This document shows positions 23,429 through 33,838 of a stretch of 64,000 nt of DNA, in pieces. The notes under the pieces are model-generated. The model made no database searches, had not been told where the DNA came from, and saw only the letters and a list, made by a program, of their open reading frames with translations. The stretch lies in contig JAEVHH010000005.1 in assembly GCA_017607445.1 (NCBI GenBank), positions 3,911,001 to 3,975,000 on the forward strand, in the 5' to 3' direction. The position numbers were made by a program, and so were the translations under genes. This stretch comes from Histoplasma ohiense. Lineage: Eukaryota; Ascomycota; Eurotiomycetes; Onygenales; Ajellomycetaceae. Every line of letters begins with the position of its first letter. The first letter of the stretch is position 1.

Positions 23429-25322
23429 TAGAAAGAGCCTGAAGGGGGATTCTTACTTGGCTTTTTGGGTGGCTGCGTCCTCCGGAAGTCTAGAATGATG
23501 TACTCTTGTATCTCTTGGGCCTGGAGCCAAGGAAAGTACCTACCCCCGGTTTGGAACCTGGCGACATGTTCATCGATATTGTCCCCATCGCGTAGTATCT
23601 CGATCGCCCAACGAGTCCCCCTGACCTGGAAATCCACACGCCCCCCCTTCGCTGTCCCGGTCCATTCAGAAGAAAGATATAATCTTTTCCCGAGGAGCTC
23701 ATAGCAAGCGCGGTAGAACTCATTCTGGAAAGTAGCTTCGAGGGGACGAGTAGCTGGTGTAAAAGCTGAGCCTCGTTGCTCTACCCTTAATCCAGCGGTC
23801 TTGAATTCCCGGATAGCGGCGAAACTCAAATCCTCAATAGTGGGGAAAAGATGAAAGGGGAAAGGTGGAGTGTCAATGGAGAGGAGATGTTCAATATATC
23901 TATATGTCATGCATGGGTCACTAAAATTACATTTGCAATGGGTGCGGATTTTTTTACCTTCGATGAATACCGGTCGAGAATATGTAGATTGGCTTGTTTT
24001 CTTCCAAGAGCTCAGCTTGAAGCCATCCTTTGCGATAACACATATTAAGCGCAGGATTCGAATTGGGGTCGTCAGTTGACACTAAATCCACAACGATTTC
24101 ACGAAGGAATTGGGAAACAGATGGGTTTGCTTGGAGCATATATTTTGCTGGTAGTCCCCGGCAGAAGCCGTGCATTTTGCTGTTCTCAAGACAGTTGAGA
24201 AAAGACGCATCATCCGAGAGAAATTCCCGGGCAGCTTCAAGAGTGATCTCAGTGGATCGTTTGCGGTACTCGCGGAAAGCCTAATACCGTTGATCAGTGA
24301 CATGTAAATAACCCGAGCAGGAGTAGGTATACATACATCAGCACAAGCCAATCCATCAAGGAGTGACCTGACAGCTGACGGATGCCCACAAGTAATTTCC
24401 CAGATGAAATTTTTTAGGTTTTCGCAGAGCAAGAACTGCTGACCGTCCTGCCCGTAGTATTTGCACACAGCACGGACTACATTGTGGTACTCCTCAAGTG
24501 AAAAGTACAATCCGACGTCAGGATTAATAGGGGTACGCAGAAGTGATATTCGTTGGGATGGGAGAAGTAGAATGGGGGTAGGAGTTTGCTCGTCAAGTGG
24601 ACGGCCAGACGGCGAACCGTAAGATGAGAACATGGCGACGCAAGGGCCAAGACCGGGTGAAATGAACTTTATGAAGTCATTCCAGAAAGATGTATAAGGA
24701 TATGAGCCTTGCGCCTCATCGATAATAAGGAGAACGCGCTTTTCCAGCCAATCATCCAGATCAAGAGGCCTCACAGTTATGGCGTTCAATAGCTTGTAGA
24801 ATTAATACATGGCGTTTGTAGGCAAATTTTGGGGGAAGTCCATCTGCCAGCTTAGGCTGATAACCGGCATTTCTGATATTTTCGCAACATGACGGCGGAG
24901 GAGGCGAGCCAAATTGGATTTACCACTGGCTGGAGTACCACGAATATGAACGACTCCGGTCCGGTCTCCTTCACCCGTTTCCACAAGGCTCTTACCGTTA
25001 CATCGCGAGATATCCTAGGAGACTCGTCTTCAAGCGAATTAATGTTGGGGGGTCCGGGGTTGTTTAATTGAGCGTGATCACTTTCTAGATCTCTCTCCGG
25101 TACAGTTTGTAGTTGGATATTCTGTAGAGATGTTTGGGGAGCCGTTGCCTTTTGTGGAGGAACAATGAAGTCAAAGTCTTCATGGTTCGACAAAGCATGA
25201 GCGCATAGCCGGCATTGAACACTGTCAGTCGGAAAAGGAACTTCGAAAATGCCATTGGAACAAGGGCAGGGAATGTTCAGCTGCCCGGATACCCAGGTCA
25301 CGGTGCATTTACCGGCGCCCAT
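23173..25322 (-). pseudogene. Crinkler-type P-loop ATPase plus nuclease-like gene, disrupted
   Basis: The minus-strand reading starts at 25322 (MGAGKCTV) with a Cys-rich segment (CPC, CRLC) that may be a zinc ribbon. A P-loop NTPase domain follows, with Walker A GTPASGKSN near 24935 and Walker B VLLIIDEAQ near 24730. After two introns (about 24323-24281 and 23962-23907) comes a PD-(D/E)XK-like domain: GGRVDFQV, then WAIEILRDGDNIDEH. A third intron holds the AAT microsatellite, and the last exon (about 23270-23173) ends DSVALLA. This order (NTPase then restriction-like nuclease) matches Crinkler-RHS-type effectors known from oomycetes and fungi. Two lesions break it: a frame change near 24980 just before the P-loop and an in-frame TAA at 24802-24804. 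No secretion signal was seen. The family assignment is by motif and not confirmed by search. Confidence 0.68.
23338..23427. repeat. AAT trinucleotide microsatellite
   Basis: About 30 uninterrupted AAT units, lying inside the last intron of the Crinkler-type gene. Confidence 0.95.
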
Positions 25323-26750
25323 GGTCCGGCGGAAGTCATCTGTCGAAGTCGCGATATCATGACCTTGCTTCGCTTGATGCTTCTGGGACACGGGAAAGAC
25401 GTTGCACAGCTCGCTGGAGCAGCCAGGAGAAAACGGGCAGCCCCATATTATATTCGTAGAGGACCGAGAAGACGACCAGCCGCTGAAGGTCAATCGAACA
25501 TATAACGCATAATCGGCTCCGAGACGTGTTCTGTGCTGTCTGGAGGAAGAACCCAAATGCAGAGATGCCCAGTTGGTTGTGTATATAGTAAGTAGTTCCA
25601 CAAACAAGCCAGGATCTTTGCAGGCGGCTAAATCAAATCAAATCGGGGGTAGTTCGAAATTCATCGCTGGGAATCTTCTTTGATCGGCTCAACCCCAAGC
25701 CTCGGGTCGAAATCATAACTAAATATCAGAGTAAATGGCAAATACAGATTACGGTTCTGATGTTGTGCGACAGTTGACCTCACATTATTGCATCTTGGCC
25801 AATAACGCCCCGGCTGCCAAATCCTTTTTCATATGCATCTCAACTTGTATTTCACTGCTGCTTGGTCACTACAAAAAGTGACGACAGGACTCAGAGCGTG
25901 CAACATGTTGATGTGCAGATCCACGATGCAATGACAATGACTGCTTTTGAAAGGTGCCAGGGCGACAACAGTCAAGTTGAGAGGGTACATCCTGTTAGGA
26001 TAAGGACCCAGATGGGCTGTTTGAGAGCCCAAGAGTATTGGAACACTTTGAGCGAACGGGAGGGGTGCATGCTGGTGCTGGAATTGTGGGACAACAAGGC
26101 ACGAAGAAGTTTCCGATGGATCCATTCCAGAAGAATGAATAATCAGGTTTCTGTGGATATTCCAAATTGAAGCTATTCGATTGCGCGGTGGAAACTCTTC
26201 CCTAAGATGAGCCAATGTTCTCTGATAACTACCAAACTACTGTACTATCTTGAAGGAGACTAGAACCCATCGTGAGTTCGAGGGAGTTGATTGCATGATA
26301 TTTCAGCCAGCTGTCAAACTGACCGAGGCCAGAAATTCTTTTAATACTAGTACAACTTCTATTCTGATCTATTTTATACTATGGGGTAAACTCTCTGTAA
26401 CGCTCGCCGCCCCAACGGCTGCTGTTGCTCGTTAGGCGACACATCAGGGTCAAGGCCAACTAAATAAACGATTGGCCGTTTCCTCACTGTGGGTAGTCTA
26501 TCATTACACCAAAGGATCAAGCCTTAAGGTGGGAGAACCTATCTTAAGATACTATATTTGCAAGTTTGATCCATTTCACACTCGCACATACCTGCACCAT
26601 TGATCTGGTTCTCCTGGTTCTGTCACGGCAAGTCCCATCTCCAGCGCCTCAGAAACGTGCGTTTGCGAATGCGCATTTAGTATATTCCTGAAGTGGGATT
26701 ATGGGTTGCATGAGGCGCCCCGGTTCGCAAGTCGCCTGTTTAAGCGAGTT
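25323..26750. other. Intergenic region
   Basis: No supported gene. The minus-strand open frame of the Crinkler-type gene extends upstream to about 25607, but that extension has no resemblance to known domains and I treat it as leader sequence. Confidence 0.45.
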
Positions 26751-27476
26751 CTATACTACATGTGCTCCGATCTGAAAAGGTGCAGCCTCCGCATCGTGAC
26801 TGTTATGCTGATGGGATTCGAGGATCAGTCGCGGGGAGATATTGGCTGGGCTGAAAAAAGTGCGCAGACTGCGATTGAGCAAGGAAGCCCTCAGACAGCC
26901 CGAAGTCTGCTCATGTATTCGCCGTCGTTGAAATACCGGTGTTGGCTGAACTCGGGAGGGATGGGACTGATCCCGAGTCACCGTGGGACAAACGGTGCAG
27001 CCATTGAGGTGTGTCGGGGCAATCCAGGCGCGCAACAGATCAGGGTGGACGCCTTCCTTTAAGATCACGACTTGTTCATACCCGGCCTGATCATCTGTAC
27101 TGCACGGGTCGTGAACACTCTCAAGTAGATCCTCTTCGCAGACCGGGATCCCGTAGGTAGCGTAGCCGTACTCCCTGATACGTTTTCCGATAGCTTCAGC
27201 GTCCTCCCGGGATGCGCTGGTGCGCTCCATCACCACGCGTGCCATGTTGATCAGCTCGCCAGGCAAATATCGATGCATCCCCGGTGACGCTGGATGCGTG
27301 GTCTCACGCGGGGAAGAAATGTAACCAGTAGCTGGACGCCTCCCCGTTCCGACGATTGAAAACCCCGTCATCGTAATGAGGTCCTTGCAGACGCAGAAAG
27401 CATAGCTGGCTGTGATAGGGGTGGCAAGGCAAGCCAAGGCAGCAAGTTCCTTGATAAGGGGCATTGCAATTGCCAT
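26751..27476 (-). CDS. Putative secreted protein, unknown function
   Basis: A single open frame of 241 residues. It begins with a hydrophobic leader, MAIAMPLIKELAALACLATP followed by ITASYA, that looks like a signal peptide cleaved near Ala-27. The mature part has about eight cysteines, including CVC and CTVC, and a charged stretch (RTSASREDAEAIGKRIREYG). Its last ~80 residues are Ser/Arg-rich and less convincing, so an intron after RAWIA or a false C-terminus is possible. No family is recognised. The local DNA is GC-richer than its flanks. Small cysteine-containing secreted proteins beside degraded effector-like genes may have a surface or interaction role; this is inference. Confidence 0.45.
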   Translation of the reverse strand: MAIAMPLIKELAALACLATPITASYAFCVCKDLITMTGFSIVGTGRRPATGYISSPRETTHPASPGMHRYLPGELINMARVVMERTSASREDAEAIGKRIREYGYATYGIPVCEEDLLESVHDPCSTDDQAGYEQVVILKEGVHPDLLRAWIAPTHLNGCTVCPTVTRDQSHPSRVQPTPVFQRRRIHEQTSGCLRASLLNRSLRTFFSPANISPRLILESHQHNSHDAEAAPFQIGAHVV

Positions 27477-28111
27477 GACGACTAGCAATGTGGCTTCCTA
27501 CGCCAGGGAAACGGTGGCAAAGCTCATCCGAAAATTTTATATTGTGTGAATTTCACAGCTTGACTTAGATATCAAGATCGGTGCATAACCCAGGTTCCGC
27601 TATGGGGCTGGTGACTTCATGACGAACGATTGGGCGCCCTCCATAGCTACTAGTATGGAGGAATCAGTTCTCCGTAGCCAGGTGTTGGAGCCGTAGGCTT
27701 TCGGTTCGTGGTGTGGGCATCTGCTCGGCGATGGAAACCAGATATAGATGTCCGCTTGAGCATATTGGGCCCAATATGGCCCTAGATGCTCGACGATATC
27801 GCATCTCAGGAATTGTCTCCCAGTTAACCTTATAGGCTAGCTTCGTTTCCGCATGTTATGAGGCGAGTTGAGTCCACTTGAAAAAGCCGAATGAAAGAAT
27901 TTAGTGAGAACGATCGTTACTAGTTATATAACAAAATCTGCTAATTCTCCAGTAGTAACTAACGGAACTGCAAATCGGAAGCGAAGAAACGACTCCATCT
28001 TAAAGGGGGAGTTTTTGGTTCTTTTGAATCAAAATAACCCATAAACAGCAAAAAAGCATATATGGCGACATTCTTACCGATGATCAAAGCACAGTGTTCG
28101 GGAGGAATCGA
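27477..28111. other. Intergenic region
   Basis: No supported gene. It separates the putative secreted protein from the acetyltransferase. Confidence 0.5.
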
Positions 28112-28822
28112 CTACTTCCCCAGTCTAATACTCACCAGATCCTTCTTCTGTCTGCCCTCAGCATCAAAATTGTCAGCATCCAGCCACTTTTCAAGAGCCC
28201 CCTTAACCCTTCCCTTCCACTCCTCATCAACAATCGAAAACCACGCCGAGTCGCGGTTGCGCCCTTTCACAATCATATGCTTCCTGAAAACCCCCTCAAA
28301 GAGAAACCCTAGCCGCGTCGCGGCACGTTTTGACGGGACGTTCAAGTCATTGCACTTCCACTCGCATCTGCGGAAATGCAACTCGTCAAACACAAATGCA
28401 AGCATGAGGTAGAAAGCCTCCGTCGCAGCAGTGGTCCGCTGCAACATGCGGGAGAAGGTAACATAGCCGATCTCCACGGCGCGATTCTTCACATCGATGC
28501 GTAGCAGGCTCAGAAAGCCAACCGCCTTGCCGCTGTAGGCGTCCTTGAGGCAGGTGCGGTCCCTGACGCTGAAGAAGAGCCGGTCCTCGGATGTGGCGGC
28601 GTAGTGGATGAAATTGTCGAAGTCGGCCTTCGACGTGAAGGGCCCATCCGGCATGTAATTCCACAGTGTCGCATTGTCTGCGCCGCCCAGGCAGGAGAAG
28701 AGGGAGTCGGAATGCGCTGCGGTGAGCGGTTCCAGGGTGATTGTTCTCCCGTGCAAGGGTTTGCGGGTGGGTGGGATGGCAGGTTTGTTTGGAACTATGG
28801 GGCCGAGTTGAGGTTCCGCCAT
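28112..28822 (-). CDS. GNAT-family N-acetyltransferase (RimJ/RimL-like)
   Basis: A single-exon gene of 236 residues. It opens with a short Pro-rich segment and then GRTITLEPLTAAHSDSLF, the usual entry of the Acetyltransf_3 group. The core continues with WNYMPDGPFTSKADF, GKAVGFLSLLRIDVKNRAVEIG (a beta-4 type strand) and a late region with NDLNVPSKRAATRLGF and FRKHMIVKGRNRDSAWFSI. Relatives in bacteria acetylate ribosomal protein N-termini, and fungal members act on unknown small molecules or proteins. The cell location is predicted cytosolic, as there is no signal peptide. The gene is complete and its length is normal for the family. Confidence 0.92.
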   Translation of the reverse strand: MAEPQLGPIVPNKPAIPPTRKPLHGRTITLEPLTAAHSDSLFSCLGGADNATLWNYMPDGPFTSKADFDNFIHYAATSEDRLFFSVRDRTCLKDAYSGKAVGFLSLLRIDVKNRAVEIGYVTFSRMLQRTTAATEAFYLMLAFVFDELHFRRCEWKCNDLNVPSKRAATRLGFLFEGVFRKHMIVKGRNRDSAWFSIVDEEWKGRVKGALEKWLDADNFDAEGRQKKDLVSIRLGK

Positions 28823-30083
28823 GATTTCTTTATTAATGGCGTGTCGAATTGCTGTATGAGCAAGTTCAATAATCTATCTAGCTTGGTCGGGCCAACTTTG
28901 TGGGTGGCGATGCTCAAACGATAAATGGGACCACAAAGAAGATGTTCATGGGTCTATATTATCTACCAGTTCCAACAGGTCTTGGTAATCGGATAAGAAA
29001 CCTGGCTCAGGAGTTCTTCTTCAGAGAATCGGTCTCATGAAATGGCATGAGGGTATCTTGCTGGTGCCGGCGGGGGAATAAATTGGCACATAAAATGATA
29101 CACAAGACCCGGCAAGTTAGAGATTGATATCAAAGAGGGTCGGTTAGTTTGGCCAAACCATCTCGAAAAACAGAACTCGAAATACAATGAAAATAACCTG
29201 GTCACTGTCTTCAACCAGGCTAAAAACAATATATATAATTTCCCCCTTAACAGCTTATTATTACATTATGATAGACGCAGAGAAGTAGCGTATTATCCAT
29301 CCTGCGGACCCGCAATCATTCAGCCCAACTTGCATATATTTTTTTGGGGCGGAGGAAAAGCATTCATAATCCATCGACTTTTTTTTTTTAATCCCCCTTC
29401 ACATCCGTACTATGCCATACTATGATCTAAATGAAGTGCCAGTGTGAACCTGTGATTAGGCACTTTAGCATTGGCGGACATGCCACACGCACTCATTCTC
29501 CCGTTCCGTTTCTCTGCTCTCATGTGAATTAAGTATCAAATAAAATAGCCCATATACAAGCGATAACTGAAGTGTCTCGCCGTGAGTTTAAAACTTTTTT
29601 GCAAATCTCATTTTCCAATGCACTCAAGAGGCCAATGCGGTATTTCAAAAAAAAAAAAAAAAAGTTTCAAACTTGATTATGACAGCAGAAATATTAGAGA
29701 GTGGATAGGTAGGTGCCTTGAGAATGGGGAACAATGTAATAAGAAAAAAAAGAAGTATGCCATAAAAGGCTTGAAGCTTTTCAAGAAAAAATACAGAGAA
29801 GAGAAAACAACGATGATGAGCGTTGATATCATGCTGTGACCAGATATGTCGGAGCAAACAAATGCAAATTGAAATGAATAGAAAATATACGATGATAAGA
29901 GCCGACCCCCAGTATTGTGCGCAGATGAAAAACAAGATATGTCACTCCAACTATGAGCAATGTTGAGCAATGTATGTTCCGTGTTGATGTTCCAAATTTC
30001 GAGAAAACAAAAATAAAATAAAAAATGAAATGAAATGAAAAATGAAAAGAGAAGAGAAGAAAAAAAAAAAAAGGAAAATGAAA
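28823..30083. other. Intergenic region with A/T homopolymer tracts
   Basis: No supported gene. Poly-A tracts occur at 29647-29663 and near 30060-30072, just past the Eis1 stop codon; the rest is likely 3' flank of Eis1 and promoter of the acetyltransferase. Confidence 0.5.
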
Positions 30084-32631
30084 TCACAGGTTCTCTGTAA
30101 ACTTCGACGGATTTGTTGGCGCATTCACCGACGAGTTCTGCGAGGGTACGGCCCGAAGCGGTTCGGGGGGGACTTCCATCCCACCCGCAGTAGTTGCTGG
30201 CGCGCCTCTTTGAGCAATGCCACGTTCGCGCTGCACCTCGAAGGAGCCCTGAGTGCCGTCCGAGGCAGTTCTCCGTGATGATTTACCGAACAGGCGAAGA
30301 TTCCATCTGGCCTTCATCGAAAGCCGTCTCGATAGGCCTCCACCATGATCCTGCTGCTGCTCGCGTACCGCTCGTGGGATTTCTACAGATGAGCTCCATT
30401 GAGGCAGAGCTGGTCTCGCCTCGATATATGCAGGCCCGTTGTCTGGCGCCTTTCTTCCATTCACCGATACCACCATAGGAGCCGTGGTTGTGCGGGCCGT
30501 CGCGGGTGCAGTTTTTCGTTTCGTGCTTTCTTCTCCCGGTTCAGAGCCGTTAATATTGACTGACTCAGTGGATGGTGTGGGCTCCACCTCCTTGCCGTCT
30601 CGCTTCTTCCTGGACTGCAACTTCGATTGCGAACTGGATTTTTCAGAGACCCCTGACTGTGATTTGTTGGAAGCAGTGGTTGGCTGCCGGGAGAGACTTT
30701 CGCGCGGCGGTTCCAACAATATGGATTGGGACGCTTCTCCCGCGCTATGTGTGGGAGTATGGGATATTGGAGGATTTTGTTTCTCGGGAACTTGAGCCCA
30801 GCCGTCCACTTCTACATTCTGCTGAGTTTGGTGATCAATCGGGGCACCCAAAGCCGCGCCCTCCTCGTCATTGGCTGGAACTTTGCCGCGGGCCTTTGAG
30901 GATTTGCGTCGGAATAAGTCGACTCCTAAGGGCTTGCTGAGGCGATCTAAAATCTTTTTGGTACCTTTTGGCCTCTGTATGCTTCTCTTTTCATCTTCTG
31001 TCTTGTACTGTCAGTAGGCCAATTTAGGGTAAAGCGATAGATAGGAGGGATATTAAACCAAGACCTTTTGCTTCTTGTATGGACCTCCTTGCTTCTTCTT
31101 CCCGTTCTTTCTCCAATCCTTGCTGGCGAATGGCTTCCCGCTCGTCAAGCTCTTCCTCTATCACTTTGGCCTGCTGTTCCTCAAGTCTTCTCATGACGTC
31201 GTCGACGGCAGGTTTGGTTTTCGATTTTGCAAGGCGGTCAACCTCCTCCTGGACGACAAACTGTCCTGCACCGATAGGGACAGGAACTAAATCCTCATCA
31301 TCAACTGTGCGGGTTTTTGCTTTGTCTACCACGCGAGATTGTGATCTTCCCGTGGACTCGTAAATCCTTCGATCAACATCGTCCAGTGTAGCGTCTGCAT
31401 TCTTCCTCGCAGCTTTCATCAGGGACTCATGGTCACGCGCCCTTTTTTCAGCATATGCCTTGTCTTTTCGACTCTGCAAGGTTGCCATTCGCGGCCGGGC
31501 CTTGACGGATTGTTCATTGTCTATGTCTACCACACCGCTGTCGCTGGCAGCGCGCTTCCTGAATCTCGAATAGAAAGAGCGCTGGCGTCTGGGTGGGATC
31601 GCTGCACTATAGTAATCTCGGAAAGTCCTGTGTTGATCATCCATCATGGCTAATCTCTCCGACACTAATTTTTGAGCTATTTCATGCAACGTTAGCGGAC
31701 GTGCCAACGGTTTTGGTTCCCGACGACGGCGCGAATATATGGAAGTCGCAGCAGCATCCGCCTGGGGCGCGGTTGAGAACATCTGCCGTGCCACCTCCAC
31801 CGCTTGTTTGTGTAGGCTGCCTTTTCTCTCAGGTTGGAACTCGCGGCGGATATTTGCCATGGCGGTTGCATGGACCTTACGGGCGTCCAACGGGGTCTCA
31901 ACCTTGGATTCTCTGCGCACTGGTGCCGATCCGGAAAACATTTTGTGGGATGCTGAAGCAGCGGTCATAGCATGGGAGGAGTGATTGCCGTCGCTGGACA
32001 CTGCAGGAGCTGACACCGCTCTCTTGCGGCTATGGGATATCGCGTCCGTTGCCGCAAGCATCGCCCCAGCATCGTTCTTAAGCCGCTCATTCTCGTGGCT
32101 TATATGCTTCTGCTCTGATGTTTTAGCATTCCTAACTGCCTGTGACCTCCCTGCTTGAGATGCAGCCTGGCAGCTCGCAGCAGTAAGCTCTGGGTTACTC
32201 AAAGGGTGCTCGGTCTCCACTTTGTTTATTTGGTGAGTTGTGTATCCTGCATGTGCTAAGCTGGCAGCGGCACCGGCTGAGGCCAATTCCCGGTCCCCAG
32301 AGTGAAGTTTGGCTAGGTCTAGATAGCTAGGTGGGCTCATGGTTCGGCGTGAAGCTGCGAATCATAATGTGTTAAGAGAGTTCAGGTTGCTCGAACCGGG
32401 ATCGTCAGTATACTCACCAGTGCGATTAATCTTGTGGCTCTTTTCGGAATTTGGCACTGGTGGTCGGGAACGAGCTACATGCATTGCCGCCGAAGATGCT
32501 TTGCAAAGGAGATGTTAGTTAGGTTGGGTGACGATAAACGCTGCAAGAAAACAAGGAAATCGGAAAGACGAACCAAGGCTCTCGTCAGGATCCGGTCGAT
32601 GCCGGACTTGGGGAATCATAGCGGCAGACAT
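30084..32631 (-). CDS. eis1: Eisosome protein 1-like (Eis1)
   Basis: Four exons (32631-32574, 32498-32418, 32354-31065, 30997-30084) give about 780 residues. The N-terminus MSAAMIPQVRHRPDPDESL leads into the ASAGAAASLAHAGYTTHQI block typical of Eis1. The middle holds a conserved region (ARPLTLHEIAQKLVSERLAM), then charged coiled-coil segments (VDDVMRRLEEQQAKVIEEEL, EKEREEEARRSIQEAKG). The last exon begins with a basic stretch (RPKGTKKILDRLSKPLG) and ends in a disordered Ser/Pro/Thr-rich tail. In yeast Eis1 helps form eisosomes, the furrow-like plasma-membrane domains built by Pil1/Lsp1. The last intron donor is weak (GTCTTG, or GTTTAA a few bases on), so that junction is less certain than the others. 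Two short 5' exons are supported by strong phase agreement. Confidence 0.85.
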
Positions 32632-33449
32632 GGCGATGCCCACAACTTCTTCAACGGAGTGGATGCAACACAGAGGTTGAAGTTTTGGAAGAGGGAGCCA
32701 ACATGACTCCGAATGGGGTCAGATGGGATCGGAATAGATGTGATAGACGCTGAGACGGCTGGTGTATCGGCCAGCGGAGAAAGTTTCGGTTGACCATTCT
32801 CGCATCTGAGGTCGCTGTCGCGGAGAGTTTGGAGGCAAACTTGATATCAGTCTCGATGTCTGGTTCGAACGCTGTCGGTGACGTAGACCGGCAACTGACG
32901 GCTAGCTGACTCATCCGGCCAGACCCCGTGAGAAGTTGGACTTTCATTGGCCACATTTTACACTATCCAGCATCCATCTGCTTTCCATTCCTAATATGTG
33001 AGGTCAAGTGCCCACAGCACAGCTAATGCAGTGAGAGCAGTTGTTGAGTTATGTTATTAGGCTCGTGAAGCGCGACAAAGTGGTTGAGGGATTGTCGCAA
33101 TTTTCAATCCCGCATGACCAACACAGCAGTGAGGATATATGGCCATTATTCTGTTCTTGGAGCAGACAGAACTGCTTTCTACCGCCACCCGATTCGCAAA
33201 GTTGATTTCACGGAACAAGATGGCAAGGAGAAACGGGCGGCATCCAAATTCACGGGGAGTGTCTACAACATATGGGATGCCAACTCATCTAAAACGAATC
33301 TGTTCAGCAATTGATCAGATGCCCCCTAACATGGATTTTGACATATCACAACCTGAACTTGACTTCTGCCAACAATTCAACACTGAATCCGCTCGACACC
33401 TCTTGTCCCAGCTTTCTAGCTCACCTTAAGAGATGGAACCAGCCAGCGG
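32632..33449. other. Intergenic region upstream of eis1
   Basis: No supported gene; probably the eis1 promoter, then AT-rich DNA downstream of the kinase-like fragment. Confidence 0.5.
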
Positions 33450-33838
33450 AGTCTCATGCTCTTATCCGAGAGCAGCTTTCCAGAGACCACGGCCCCGAAT
33501 TTCACAGCGAGCACGATTCAGGTCACGGAACCCATCGTCAGCATACCCAGCATCATCATTATTGTGGAACTTGACAGGGTCAGAGCTAGTGTTTGAGATG
33601 CACTAATTACCAAGGCACATACAACTTTCAGAACACGGGGCATGCTATCATAGTTCACATGGAATATCGACGACGCCTCTGATGTTTTCAGCACTTTGAT
33701 AAACTTGATCTTTGTGGTATTGATCTCAATCCTTAAATTGTCGTGGGATCTGCTCACCTCATAAATGGTATCCTCTGGGCCGCGAGGGAGACTGGTGTGC
33801 CCGGGCATGAGGGCGGGTAAGAAACCGAAGATAACCAA
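33450..33838 (-). pseudogene. Fragment of a fungal kinase-like gene
   Basis: Minus-strand pieces resemble the N-lobe of a group of divergent fungal protein kinase-like proteins. EDTIYEVSRSHDNLRIEI and FHVNYDSMPRVLKV are followed by a GTATGT donor. Past a short gap comes DDAGYADDGFRDLNRARCE, close in form to the family's DPGY..DG..DLNRFRCE segment. A TAA stop follows soon after (WKAALG then stop), and no catalytic loop was found downstream. It appears to be a truncated, decayed copy in AT-rich DNA. The family reading comes from motif likeness only. Confidence 0.5.
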
